DNA of 8,029 nt, taken from an uncultured Acidobacteriota bacterium (GTDB lineage Bacteria; Acidobacteriota; Terriglobia; UBA7540). The notes beneath the pieces are model-generated. The model had not been told where the DNA came from and did no database searches. It saw only the letters and a program-made list of their open reading frames with translations. A program made the position numbers and the translations under genes. The stretch lies in assembly GCA_937900045.1 (NCBI GenBank), contig CALCEB010000137.1:1-8029 (forward strand), read 5' to 3'. This document shows positions 1-6,070 of this stretch, one piece after another; within the stretch, counting starts at the first letter, position 1; every line of letters begins with the position of its first letter.

Positions 1-1169
1 TACAAGCCATGCTTGACGGAGCGGATGATGTCTTCCGGGCTGTCCTGGCCTGCCAGCATGTACGTGTTGGTCATGCGCGGCATGGGAATGTGCTCGTAGC
101 TTTCGCGGCGGCCGTTGCCGGTGCCAGGCGTTTTCATCAGACTGGAACTCAGCCGGTCCTGTAGATAACCCTTCAGGATGCCATTTTCAATCAGCACTGT
201 CTTTTGAGTGGGCGCGCCTTCGTCATCCACATTGATCGAACCGCGCCGGTTGGGAATCGTACCGTCATCCACCACCGTACACTGTTCGGAAGCCACGCGC
301 TGGCCGATTCTGCCGCTAAAGGCGGAAATCTGTTTGCGGTTGAAATCCGCTTCCAGGCCGTGGCCAATGGCTTCGTGCAGCAGGATTCCGGGCCATCCCG
401 GAGCGAGCACCACTTCCATTTCCCCCGCAGGAGCTTCTTGGGCGTCGAGCTGCACAATCGCCTGGCGCGCAGCTTCGCGGGCGTGATGCTCGGGTGAGTT
501 TTCACCCTGAAAGAATTCGAGGCCGACGCGCCCGCCTCCGCCGCTCGATCCGGATTGCCGGGTTCCGTCGCGTTGGGCAATGGCATAGACGCTCAGCCTG
601 ACCAACGGCTGGAAATCCGCCACGAGGCGGCCATCCGACGCGGCGATCTCGACGTGCCGGATTTGATCGCCATAAGTCACGCGCACCTGCTGAATATTCG
701 AGTCGTAATCGCGGGCGGCGCGGTCGGCGCGGCGGGCGAGCTCCAGCTTGTCGAGAAGGTCGCGATCCGTCGGCGGTAATGCGACAGGATAGAAGTTGTG
801 AGCCGGCTCAATCTCGCTCAGCCCGACCGAGGAGACTCGTGCCGGGCCGCTGGCAATGCGGGCTGCGATCCGTGCCGCTTTCAGAATCCGTTCCGGAGCC
901 AGGTCATCCGTATACGCGTAGCCCGTCTGCTCACCCGCCACCACACGCACCCCACAACCCATTGAGATGCCTTCGCTCGCCGTCTTCACCAGCGACTCAT
1001 CAATCAAAATCGACGAAGTAGTGGTGTGCTCGAAATAGAGGTCGGCGTAGTCGCCGCCTTCAGCCAGCGCGGCGGCAAGGTATTTCTCAAGATCGTGAGG
1101 CGTGATGCCATATCGTTCGGAGAAAAACGGGTCGTTCGCATTAACAGGTGGCTTCATGGAAGATTTCAT
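1..1169 (-). CDS. tldD: TldD-family zinc metalloprotease, C-terminal end cut by the window edge
   Basis: TldD pairs with PmbA/TldE to form a cytoplasmic zinc protease that trims unfolded or modified peptides; this is known for the family, and no pmbA is visible here. I read the frame by hand: 389 uninterrupted codons, then the window edge. The family is usually about 480 aa, so roughly 90 residues are missing, including the C-terminal Cys zinc ligand. The metalloprotease motif HEAIGHGLEADFNRK begins at residue 265, with the HExxxH at H265, E266 and H270. Other TldD-like blocks follow, including VDDGTIPNRRGSINVDDEG and an LIENGILKGYL strand. The N-terminal region (about 30-200) contains the expected 'YADLYFE' and 'GVRVVAGEQTGYAYT' blocks. 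An in-frame TGA lies 18 nt upstream of ATG 1169. A second in-frame ATG at 1157 is equally possible, since neither has a clear Shine-Dalgarno sequence. The identification is firm; only the start is uncertain. Confidence 0.95.
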   Translation of the reverse strand, partial: MKSSMKPPVNANDPFFSERYGITPHDLEKYLAAALAEGGDYADLYFEHTTTSSILIDESLVKTASEGISMGCGVRVVAGEQTGYAYTDDLAPERILKAARIAARIASGPARVSSVGLSEIEPAHNFYPVALPPTDRDLLDKLELARRADRAARDYDSNIQQVRVTYGDQIRHVEIAASDGRLVADFQPLVRLSVYAIAQRDGTRQSGSSGGGGRVGLEFFQGENSPEHHAREAARQAIVQLDAQEAPAGEMEVVLAPGWPGILLHEAIGHGLEADFNRKQISAFSGRIGQRVASEQCTVVDDGTIPNRRGSINVDDEGAPTQKTVLIENGILKGYLQDRLSSSLMKTPGTGNGRRESYEHIPMPRMTNTYMLAGQDSPEDIIRSVKHGL

Positions 1170-1241
1170 GCCCGGCTTTATGGTTTTTCAGGGAGAAAGC
1201 GTGGGCGCCAGGATTGGCGCGGCTCTTGCTCTTAAGTTTCA

Positions 1242-1270
1242 AACCTAACATACGCATCCCGTCGTGTCAA
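1242..1270 (-). promoter_or_regulatory. Probable sigma-70-type promoter of tldD
   Basis: On the minus strand there is a perfect -35 TTGACA (1270-1265), a 17-nt spacer and a -10 TAGGTT (1247-1242). The -10 matches only 3 of 6 positions, but these are the most conserved ones (T, A and the final T). Predicted transcription would start near 1235, giving a leader of about 65 nt before the ATG at 1169. The leader contains a small GC hairpin (1205-1209 with 1216-1220). It lies in the right place and orientation; activity is inferred. Confidence 0.45.
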
Positions 1271-1338
1271 TTTTCGCGGCGCAGCCGTCGTGTCCTGATT
1301 CGAAAGCGCCTCTCCGAGGTTGCGATGACGGTGCGACC

Positions 1339-1489
1339 GTCATCCTGAGCGGACATGCCGGGATTCTTCGCTTCGCTCTGCAGTAACTCGACGCTAAGTC
1401 TTGTTATTTCAATACCGACGCTCCGCTGACTTTGCGCCGAGTTTCTGCCAATTAAGGGCAGCCCAAAGGCTGTAAACGCTCAGGATGAC
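1339..1489. repeat. Intergenic element of about 150 bp with 13-bp perfect terminal inverted repeats
   Basis: The left end GTCATCCTGAGCG (1339-1351) is the exact reverse complement of the right end CGCTCAGGATGAC (1477-1489). The interior is non-coding and contains a 5-bp hairpin (1459-1463 with 1468-1472). Sequences beginning GTCATCCTGAGCG and carrying nearby GAAGCGAAG-type words are, from general experience, common dispersed repeats in environmental bacterial genomes. Here the complement of such a word lies near 1371-1378 (cttcgctt). It occupies most of the gap between the tldD promoter and the esterase stop, and could be a MITE-like remnant or act as a structured transcript end for the esterase. 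No transposase is encoded. Confidence 0.55.
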
Positions 1490-1516
1490 AGGCATCGAGC
1501 TTTTATCAGCATCCTG

Positions 1517-2683
1517 CTATGGAGTATTCCTCTGAAACAAGAGCGGAGCGAATGCAGCCAGATTGCGCCGCCAGACCATCCAAGTGTGCATCCCTGGCGT
1601 TTCAATATCAGTATGATGGATGCCTTTGGAGGTGAGCCATTCCCGGAACTTGCGGTTGGGGCCGATCAACTGGTCCTCCGTGCCGCAAGCGATCCAGAGG
1701 GCGTGCAACTGGGCGTTGGCGCTCGAGTTGAGTGATGGGAATGCGGCGTTGTAGTCATTTCCCAAACCACCGGCGCTGAATGAGCCAACCCACCCGAAGT
1801 GGTCCAGGTTGTTCAGCCCCACGTAAAGAGATTCCGCGCCGCCCATCGAGAGCCCAGCGATGGCCCGTTGGTTGCGGTCAGTCGAAACCCGGTAATCCTT
1901 CTCCACTTCAGGCATGACCTCCGTGAAGAGCGCATCCCGGAACTTGTCCATGTTCCGTCTGACCAGGCTCGCATCCCGGAACATTGGGCCGTGCGGATCA
2001 AGAATTTCCGGCGCGCCGTAGCCGAGGGGCATGACGATAACCATGGGCTTCGCCTTACCCTGCGCAATCAAGTTGTCCAGGATGACGTTTGCCCGGCCCA
2101 CGGCCGTCCAGCCGCTGGCGTCGTCGCTATAGCCGTGCAAAAGATACAGGACGGGGTACGTGGTCTGGGCCGTGGGATCGTAGCCGGACGGAGTGTAAAC
2201 GTAGAAGTCGCGGTTATCACCCACTACAGTCGAATGATAAAAGTGGTGGTGGATGACGCCGTGAGTCACGTTGTTGATCTCCCAAGGCAGGGAAGATGGT
2301 CCCGGTACGTGGACTTGGTTGCTGAGGGAGAGCAGGTTCGGCTTGATCAAAGTATTCGACGGGTCCAGCAGGCTCACCCCGTCGGCCACAAAGGAGTAAC
2401 CGTAATAATCAGGTTCGAGTGGACCGATGGTAACGCTCCAGATGCCCTGGGCGTCCTTCTGCATGGCCACTTGCTTAGCTCCTTCCAGCGACAGGCTGAT
2501 CGCCTTGGCATTTGGATCCTTGAACCGGAAAGTGACGCGGTGGTCCGTTTGAACTTCCGGGGACTTGAGGCGCTGAATCAGCCAGGGCGGCGGCGACACT
2601 TTGGCTGGCGCCGGAGCCTTGCTCTGAGCAAGGGCAGTAACCGCCAAAAAAGGTAGAATGAAAGCCCAAAGAATGCGTTTCAT
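1517..2683 (-). CDS. Secreted alpha/beta-hydrolase esterase (esterase D / CE1-like) with N-terminal E-set domain
   Basis: The gene encodes 388 aa. Residues 1-19 are a Sec signal peptide (KR, hydrophobic core, ALA before Q20), so the mature enzyme is periplasmic or secreted. Residues about 40-125 resemble an immunoglobulin-like E-set/CBM48 domain ('VTFRFKDPNAKAISLSLEG', 'YYGYSFVADG'). Residues about 140-385 form the esterase domain: oxyanion region LLHGYSDD (181-188), nucleophile elbow GLSMGG with Ser279, probable acid Asp337 in GTEDQ, and catalytic His366 in GMHTW. This layout is typical of enzymes annotated as enterochelin-esterase-like, feruloyl or acetyl-xylan esterases. A role in removing acyl groups from plant polysaccharide is inferred, and the substrate cannot be read from sequence. 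The frame stays open upstream to 3133, but ATG 2683 is chosen because it has a GGAAGGA ribosome site and starts the signal peptide. Confidence 0.9.
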   Translation of the reverse strand: MKRILWAFILPFLAVTALAQSKAPAPAKVSPPPWLIQRLKSPEVQTDHRVTFRFKDPNAKAISLSLEGAKQVAMQKDAQGIWSVTIGPLEPDYYGYSFVADGVSLLDPSNTLIKPNLLSLSNQVHVPGPSSLPWEINNVTHGVIHHHFYHSTVVGDNRDFYVYTPSGYDPTAQTTYPVLYLLHGYSDDASGWTAVGRANVILDNLIAQGKAKPMVIVMPLGYGAPEILDPHGPMFRDASLVRRNMDKFRDALFTEVMPEVEKDYRVSTDRNQRAIAGLSMGGAESLYVGLNNLDHFGWVGSFSAGGLGNDYNAAFPSLNSSANAQLHALWIACGTEDQLIGPNRKFREWLTSKGIHHTDIETPGMHTWMVWRRNLAAFAPLLFQRNTP

Positions 2684-2690
2684 GGCGCGA

Positions 2691-2697
2691 TCCTTCC
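2691..2697 (-). promoter_or_regulatory. Ribosome binding site fixing the esterase start
   Basis: GGAAGGA on the minus strand, 7 nt before ATG 2683. It decides in favour of the 388-aa product over the 538-codon open frame that continues upstream. Confidence 0.8.
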
Positions 2698-2748
2698 AAA
2701 GTTTGAGATTTACACCCGGAATCCAGTACTGGCAATTCCTGCGGCGGG

Positions 2749-2759
2749 AGTATATAACA
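2749..2759 (-). promoter_or_regulatory. Candidate extended -10 promoter element of the esterase
   Basis: The minus strand reads TGTTATATACT. This can be parsed as extended -10 TG-T-TATATA or as TATACT (5 of 6 to consensus). No good -35 is found 16-18 nt upstream. Instead that position is filled by a 23-bp tandem repeat (2756-2801), which would suit an activator-dependent promoter. Predicted leader is about 55-60 nt. Confidence 0.35.
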
Positions 2760-2801
2760 GATTTTTCTGCGTGGCTGAAACAGATTTTTCTACGTGGCTG
2801 A
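2756..2801. repeat. 23-bp tandem direct repeat, two copies, upstream of the esterase
   Basis: Copy 1 is 2756-2778 and copy 2 is 2779-2801. They match at 22 of 23 positions (the difference is G2769 versus A2792). Both share the core AACAGATTTTTCT and end in CGTGGCTGA. The copies abut exactly and overlap the candidate -10 of the esterase. They may be paired binding sites about two helical turns apart, or a simple slippage duplication. Confidence 0.7.
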
Positions 2802-3330
2802 AAATGATCCAATCGAGCTGATTTACGAACTCCCAGACGTTGTGTCTTCGATCTAGGGTCCGATGCTGGCGGCGAGGACAACAGCCTTATCTCGGGCGGT
2901 GGGGTATCGCCGCTCCCCGTTTTTTCCTTGCCCTGGTTGGATAAGCCGCGGTTCGGGGGAGAATTTGCGCCCCGCCCTCGCTTCAAAGCGATCATGAGGG
3001 TTCTGAAAAGCCGCGAAAATCGCGGGGCTGCGCGCAGCCTGGCCAGTTTTCGTTCTTTATGAGGGCGCCGGCGGAGCCGCATTGACTCGCTCTTTCGTGC
3101 GATTTTGGCAATTCGCAACAGTTCGTTTGCCAAGACAGCTAAGCTCTTTAATTGGTGGAGTTAGAACGGAGCGGGCGAAAATTTTGGGGAAAGTCCTGGC
3201 TATCTTTCCCCTTGACAAGCATTCGACATTTTTAGTGTTTGGTTACCCCTCGTAGCGCCCTGCTCTCTTTGGCGGAGGCGCCGGCTTTTCCTTGTAAGCG
3301 ACTCCAATTCCTTCTTAAGTGAGAATTCCC
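2802..3330. other. Intergenic stretch without a recognisable gene
   Basis: Both strands were read. The minus-strand frame continuous with the esterase stays open up to 3133, but its conceptual peptide is rich in Arg, Lys, Ser and Pro and has no domain character, so I treat it as non-coding. The stretch contains two adjacent palindromes (3011-3039) and a loose 7-bp inverted repeat (3105-3111 with 3127-3133). A TTGACA at 3212-3217 on the plus strand has no good -10 at the right distance. Confidence 0.5.
3011..3039. repeat. Two adjacent GC-rich palindromes
   Basis: CCGCGA-AAA-TCGCGG (3011-3025) is a perfect 6-bp stem with a 3-nt loop. It abuts GGCTGCGCGCAGCC (3026-3039), a perfect 14-bp palindrome. 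There is no T-run on either side, so an intrinsic terminator is not supported. The pair could be a REP-like repeat or a protein binding site. Confidence 0.5.
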
Positions 3331-3438
3331 ATGAATTTAAAACCCTTAAGCCCGGTGGCGCGTGGATCCCGCCGCGCCAACGCCCGGAAGTCCACCGGCT
3401 CAGGGATCGCACTGGAGAAGATCGAATCGGAGCACTAA
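3331..3438 (+). pseudogene. Short ORF with ANARKSTG motif, possible gene remnant
   Basis: ATG 3331 to TAA 3438 encodes 35 aa, including RRANARKSTGSGIALEK. The segment resembles the 'ANARKSTGPRTPEGK' opening of short hypothetical proteins found across acidobacteria and planctomycetes (from memory, not searched). After STG the similarity stops: the expected PRTPEGK and the downstream 'NALKHG' block are missing in all three frames I checked. There is no convincing ribosome site; only a weak AAGTGAG precedes it. I read it as the broken 5' end of such a gene or a chance match. It could also be a real small protein. Confidence 0.25.
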
Positions 3439-3690
3439 AGGATTCCATTAGGTACCAAACCTAAAACTCATTGAAAATAAAGGGAGTCTCGAGGAGTAAC
3501 CGGAACAAAGCTAAAAAGCAAAGCTAAGAAAATCTCGTAATGGATTGAATTGAAAAGGTTAACATGCATTTTTCGTCCAAAGCTAGGCATTTATCACAAA
3601 ACACAGGAGTTCTCCGGTCTGGCATGGAAATTTCCGGTTTGCCTTGGCGCCCTTCTGTTCCTGAAGACTACCAGAGATGGACATTTCTGA
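3439..3690. other. A+T-rich intergenic region upstream of the ECF sigma gene
   Basis: No gene is supported here. The word CAAAGCTA occurs three times on the plus strand (3506-3513, 3519-3526, 3578-3585), the first two being 13 bp apart. A perfect 10-bp palindrome GGAAATTTCC lies at 3626-3635, about 55 bp ahead of the candidate -10. These are possible operator sequences for the downstream cluster; function is inferred from position only. Confidence 0.35.
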
Positions 3691-3696
3691 TAGAAT
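3688..3696 (+). promoter_or_regulatory. Candidate extended -10 promoter of the sigma/anti-sigma cluster
   Basis: TGATAGAAT fits an extended -10 (TG, one base, TAGAAT with 5 of 6 matches). The -35 position (3668-3673, CTACCA) is weak, as is usual for extended -10 promoters. The predicted transcript starts near 3703, about 65 nt before the GTG. I found no clear ECF-type GGAAC/-10 pair at proper spacing, so self-activation of the sigma gene is not shown. Confidence 0.4.
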
Positions 3697-3757
3697 GCAC
3701 GACAAGTTTCCGAATGAGCGGTGCCTGCGAGAACCTGACTCGGCGCTGTGCCGGCCC

Positions 3758-3764
3758 AGGAGAG
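3758..3764 (+). promoter_or_regulatory. Ribosome binding site supporting a GTG start
   Basis: AGGAGAG lies 5 nt before the GTG at 3770, which makes GTG the likely start of the sigma factor. Confidence 0.7.
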
Positions 3765-3769
3765 TTTGA

Positions 3770-4339
3770 GTGGAACAGGACCTGGAATTAGTTAAAAGGT
3801 GCCTCGCGGGCGAGAACTCGGCTTGGGAGGCACTTCTGCGCGCGCACACCTCTAAGGTTTATAACCTTTGCTACCGGTTCACCGGCAGCTCCACTCATGC
3901 CGAGGACCTGACCCAGGAAGTGTTTATCAAGATTTATCAAACACTTAAGAGCTTTGATGCGGCCCAAGGAGCCTTCACGACCTGGCTAAGCCGCATCACC
4001 CGCAACCATCTGGTTGACCATTATCGCCGCACCAAAAAGGACAGAGTAACCGACTCGATCGAGGACAAGGTCGAAAGAGTGGAAGAAAGGCCCTCCGCGA
4101 GCCTGGATCCTCTGGCCGAGTTGGAATCGCGGGAGGTTCGGGAACTATTGCAGGCGGCTTTGGCCTTGCTTTCCCCCGACATGCGGGAGGCCGTCATCCT
4201 CCGCGACCTGCAAGAACTGGACTATCAGGAGATTACGCAGGTTCTTGGAGTGCCCGAGGGAACCGTCAAGTCCCGAATCAACCGGGGAAGATTGGAACTT
4301 GCCAGGATCATAAAGCGTATGAAAGGTATGAAGGGGTAA
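3770..4339 (+). CDS. ECF-family RNA polymerase sigma factor (sigma-70 regions 2 and 4)
   Basis: The gene encodes 189 aa, the usual ECF size. Region 2 spans about residues 24-90: 'AEDLTQEVFIKIYQTL' (44-59) is the conserved core-binding and -10 recognition helix, and 'FTTWLSRITRNHLVDHYRR' (69-87) continues into region 2.3/2.4. A charged linker (about 88-118) leads to region 4 (about 120-182), with 'LSPDMREAVILRD' and the helix-turn-helix 'YQEITQVLGVPEGTVKSRI' (152-170), which would bind the -35 element. Start is GTG with a good ribosome site. The anti-sigma gene follows after 11 nt, so the pair is almost certainly co-transcribed and functionally linked. The sequence is RpoE/SigW-like in general form; the precise ECF group cannot be assigned by eye. 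The regulon probably includes envelope genes, judging from the neighbours. Confidence 0.96.
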   Translation: MEQDLELVKRCLAGENSAWEALLRAHTSKVYNLCYRFTGSSTHAEDLTQEVFIKIYQTLKSFDAAQGAFTTWLSRITRNHLVDHYRRTKKDRVTDSIEDKVERVEERPSASLDPLAELESREVRELLQAALALLSPDMREAVILRDLQELDYQEITQVLGVPEGTVKSRINRGRLELARIIKRMKGMKG

Positions 4340-4350
4340 GATAGCGGATC

Positions 4351-5025
4351 ATGAATCACCTTGATGCGGTCAACCAGATCAGCGAATACCTGGAGAACCA
4401 GCTTGGACTGGCGACGCAGGCGGAAATGGAAGCGCACTTTACTACCTGCGCCGAATGCCGGGAAATGGCCGAGGGTGTCCGGGAAGTGATGGAGCTTTGC
4501 CAAGCCGCAGAACCGCTCCAACCTTCGCCTTGGCTGATATCGAAGATTATCCAAGCGACAACCGGCCAGCGGCAGCCCTCGTGGTGGGAGCGCCTGCTCG
4601 GTTCGATCCGGCCAGTGCTCCAGCCCCGGGTCGTATACGGTATCTCCATGGCCGTCTTTTCCATCTCTTTTATTCTTCATGCCGCCAACGTCAATATTCG
4701 TTCGCTGACGTTGAGAGACCTGAACCCTGGAACCTGGGCCTACCGGGCAAACAGCAAGGGTCATCTGCTGGTGGCCCGCGCTGAGAAGTATTATTACGAC
4801 CTGCGCGTGGTCTACGAGATCCAGAACCGACTGCGAGAATTGCGCAACGATCAGGATGAGCCGAAACCGGAGACCCCGAAGAAAGCCTCACCCGGCGGCG
4901 CGCAAGGCCGGAGCCGGAATGGTTCCACGGAGTTGGCTGAGATTCCAGGATTCAACCGGTTTTCAACCCGTATGAGCGCGGCCGATGTACTCAGCATGTG
5001 GTCCAAAAGGAGCTTACCCCGATGA
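4351..5025 (+). CDS. Membrane-bound anti-sigma factor with zinc-binding ZAS/zf-HC2 motif
   Basis: The gene encodes 224 aa. The N-terminal cytoplasmic domain carries the anti-sigma zinc motif Hx3Cx2C: H29, C33 and C36 in HFTTCAEC. This domain type holds ECF sigma factors inactive. One transmembrane helix lies at about residues 93-112 ('RVVYGISMAVFSISFILHAA'). The outer part (113-224) is long for the family: a helical, charged, coiled-coil-like stretch (about 143-170, containing YYYDLRVVYEIQNRLREL), then a Pro/Lys/Gly-rich linker and a short conserved-looking tail. The outer part is the probable sensor or cleavage region, since such proteins are often inactivated by regulated proteolysis or ligand binding. 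The partner is the sigma factor encoded 11 nt upstream. The stop codon overlaps the ATG of the next gene (ATGA, 5022-5025), so translation is probably coupled. The Shine-Dalgarno sequence before ATG 4351 is weak. Confidence 0.9.
   Translation: MNHLDAVNQISEYLENQLGLATQAEMEAHFTTCAECREMAEGVREVMELCQAAEPLQPSPWLISKIIQATTGQRQPSWWERLLGSIRPVLQPRVVYGISMAVFSISFILHAANVNIRSLTLRDLNPGTWAYRANSKGHLLVARAEKYYYDLRVVYEIQNRLRELRNDQDEPKPETPKKASPGGAQGRSRNGSTELAEIPGFNRFSTRMSAADVLSMWSKRSLPR
5007..5012 (+). promoter_or_regulatory. Ribosome binding site fixing the start of the B-box protein
   Basis: AAGGAG lies 9 nt before ATG 5022. It sits inside the anti-sigma reading frame and rules out the upstream GTG at 4998, which would place this site within the coding region. 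Confidence 0.8.
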
Positions 5026-5678
5026 AGTGTTCAAACCACCCGGAAGTGGATGCTGTAGCTTTCTGCGGCCAGTGCGGCCGGGCGCTCTGCGCCTCGTGCC
5101 GCCGGGAAGTGCGCGGCATGGTTTACTGTGAGGCTTGTCTTGCAGCGCGCCTGCAGAGTCCGACGCTTCCACCCTTGCTCGGAACCGATACCGGCAACAA
5201 TCCGGGACTAGCGCTGTTTCTAGGTTTCATTCCAGGTGTCGGGGCAATTTACAACGGGCAGATTGTGAAGGCGATCGTCCAGGTCCTGATCTTTGGATCG
5301 CTGATCGCCATTGCCAACCGTGTGGGTGATCCGTTTGACACGATTTTTGGACTGGGGGCAGCGGCTTTTTACTTTTACATGGTGATTGACTCCTATCAGA
5401 CGGCCAAGCGCAAGCAACTCGGCCAGCCCCTGGAGGAATGGCTGGGCCTTGGTGACTTCAAAATGAACGCCCCAATTGGCGCGGCGTTGCTGATTGGGCT
5501 CGGACTTCTCTTTCTGTTGGATAACTTTGGCATTCCCGTCTTCGAGAATATTGGAAAGTACTGGCCGGTGGTGCTGATCGTGATTGGCGTCATCCTGCTG
5601 CAACGCAAGATTGGCAAGGGCGGCACTCCGCCGCCGTCTTCGGGAAGCACGGGATCCACTTCGCTCACCAGAGAGTAA
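5022..5678 (+). CDS. B-box zinc finger / TM2-like / LiaI-LiaF-TM (DUF5668) membrane protein
   Basis: The gene encodes 218 aa. Residues 1-40 form a B-box-type zinc finger with C3, H6, C15, C18, C23, C26, C36 and C39 (for example CSNHPEVDAVAFCGQCGRAL and CRREV). After a linker, residues 61-125 form two or three membrane helices around 'GFIPGVGAIYNGQIVKAI', a TM2-like hairpin signature. Residues 150-194 are a LiaI/LiaF-type transmembrane module: 'GAALLIGLGLLFLLDNFGIP' then 'YWPVVLIVIGVILL'. The C-terminus is Gly/Ser/Thr/Pro rich. A zinc finger on the cytoplasmic face with membrane anchoring suggests a protein-binding platform at the membrane; the partner is unknown. It is translationally coupled to the anti-sigma gene by a 4-nt overlap, so it is probably part of the same regulon or signalling complex. 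Domain names are from recognition; biochemical function is not established. Confidence 0.88.
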   Translation: MKCSNHPEVDAVAFCGQCGRALCASCRREVRGMVYCEACLAARLQSPTLPPLLGTDTGNNPGLALFLGFIPGVGAIYNGQIVKAIVQVLIFGSLIAIANRVGDPFDTIFGLGAAAFYFYMVIDSYQTAKRKQLGQPLEEWLGLGDFKMNAPIGAALLIGLGLLFLLDNFGIPVFENIGKYWPVVLIVIGVILLQRKIGKGGTPPPSSGSTGSTSLTRE

Positions 5679-5715
5679 GAGTTTTTGACAACCTGTTGAT
5701 GAATCGATTTATCAC

Positions 5716-5723
5716 GGAGGAGG
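5716..5723 (+). promoter_or_regulatory. Strong ribosome binding site for the 73-aa protein
   Basis: GGAGGAGG lies 6 nt before the GTG at 5730. It is the strongest ribosome site in the window and good evidence that the short ORF is translated. Confidence 0.85.
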
Positions 5724-5729
5724 TTTAAC

Positions 5730-5951
5730 GTGGATATTCTGTCACCCCCAGTTCTTGGGATTCTGGCGCCATTCATCATGGTGGTGCTGATCGTCGGAAT
5801 TGTGATGTTCAAGAAGGTCCGGGAAAATGAACTCCGGGTCCATCAGGATTTACGTTCCAAGGAGATGGAACACGAGCGAAGGATGAAAGAGCTGGAGATT
5901 GAGAGAGTCCGGCTCGAGCTCGAAAAAGCCAAGACGGAACAGAAAGTTTAG
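5730..5951 (+). CDS. Small membrane protein with a C-terminal coiled coil, PspB-like in shape
   Basis: The gene encodes 73 aa from a GTG start with a very strong ribosome site. One N-terminal membrane helix (about residues 8-27, 'VLGILAPFIMVVLIVGIVMF') is followed by a highly charged amphipathic helix (about 28-72) with heptad character and many Glu/Arg/Lys ('MEHERRMKELEIERVRLELE'). Size and layout match PspB of the phage-shock system (about 74 aa, one helix plus coiled coil), but I see no clear residue-level PspB signature, so homology is not claimed. It lies 51 nt after the B-box gene and ahead of two LiaF-like genes. A role as a partner or sensor subunit of a membrane-stress complex is inferred from context. 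It could equally be a lineage-specific hypothetical protein. Confidence 0.8.
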   Translation: MDILSPPVLGILAPFIMVVLIVGIVMFKKVRENELRVHQDLRSKEMEHERRMKELEIERVRLELEKAKTEQKV

Positions 5952-5961
5952 GCTTTGGCGA

Positions 5962-5983
5962 AGGCGCTCTGCACCGGGCGCCT
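5962..5983 (+). terminator. Weak terminator-like hairpin after the four-gene block
   Basis: AGGCGC (5962-5967) pairs with GCGCCT (5978-5983) around a 10-nt loop. It lies 10 nt after the stop of the 73-aa gene and is followed by CACCCTTTTCCC, a poor T-tract. It may attenuate rather than end transcription. Confidence 0.3.
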
Positions 5984-6070
5984 CACCCTTTTCCCCGAAA
6001 GGCGAGAAAGTGAGGGTGGGGCCATGCGGCGGGTGAGGAGCTCCGGCCGGGCATTGCCCGCGCCTTCCCG

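Noticed and set aside
1799..2656. Plus-strand ORF of 285 codons opposite the esterase
   Set aside because: It is antisense to a well-supported esterase with all catalytic motifs. Its peptide is a shadow of the opposite frame and has no recognisable domain.
2684..3133. In-frame extension of the esterase frame by 150 codons
   Set aside because: The extension has an Arg/Lys/Ser-rich composition with no domain, precedes a clean signal peptide, and is bypassed by the GGAAGGA ribosome site at 2691-2697. The candidate promoter and tandem repeat also lie inside it.
3212..3240. Plus-strand promoter starting with TTGACA at 3212
   Set aside because: No TATAAT-like hexamer occurs at 16-18 nt. The closest T-rich sequence is only 13 nt away.
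3501..3535. ECF-type self-regulated promoter with GGAAC at 3502-3506
   Set aside because: The next plausible -10 (CGT at about 3536) is near 29 nt away, far beyond the 16-17 nt used by ECF sigma factors.
4225..4764. Minus-strand ORF of 179 codons across the sigma/anti-sigma junction
   Set aside because: It is antisense to the sigma region 4 helix-turn-helix and the anti-sigma zinc motif, both certain. No ribosome site or domain was seen.
5685..5713. Promoter before the 73-aa gene (TTGACA, 17 nt, TTTATC)
   Set aside because: The -35 is perfect, but the -10 is poor and the predicted start would fall inside the ribosome site at 5716-5723, leaving no usable leader.
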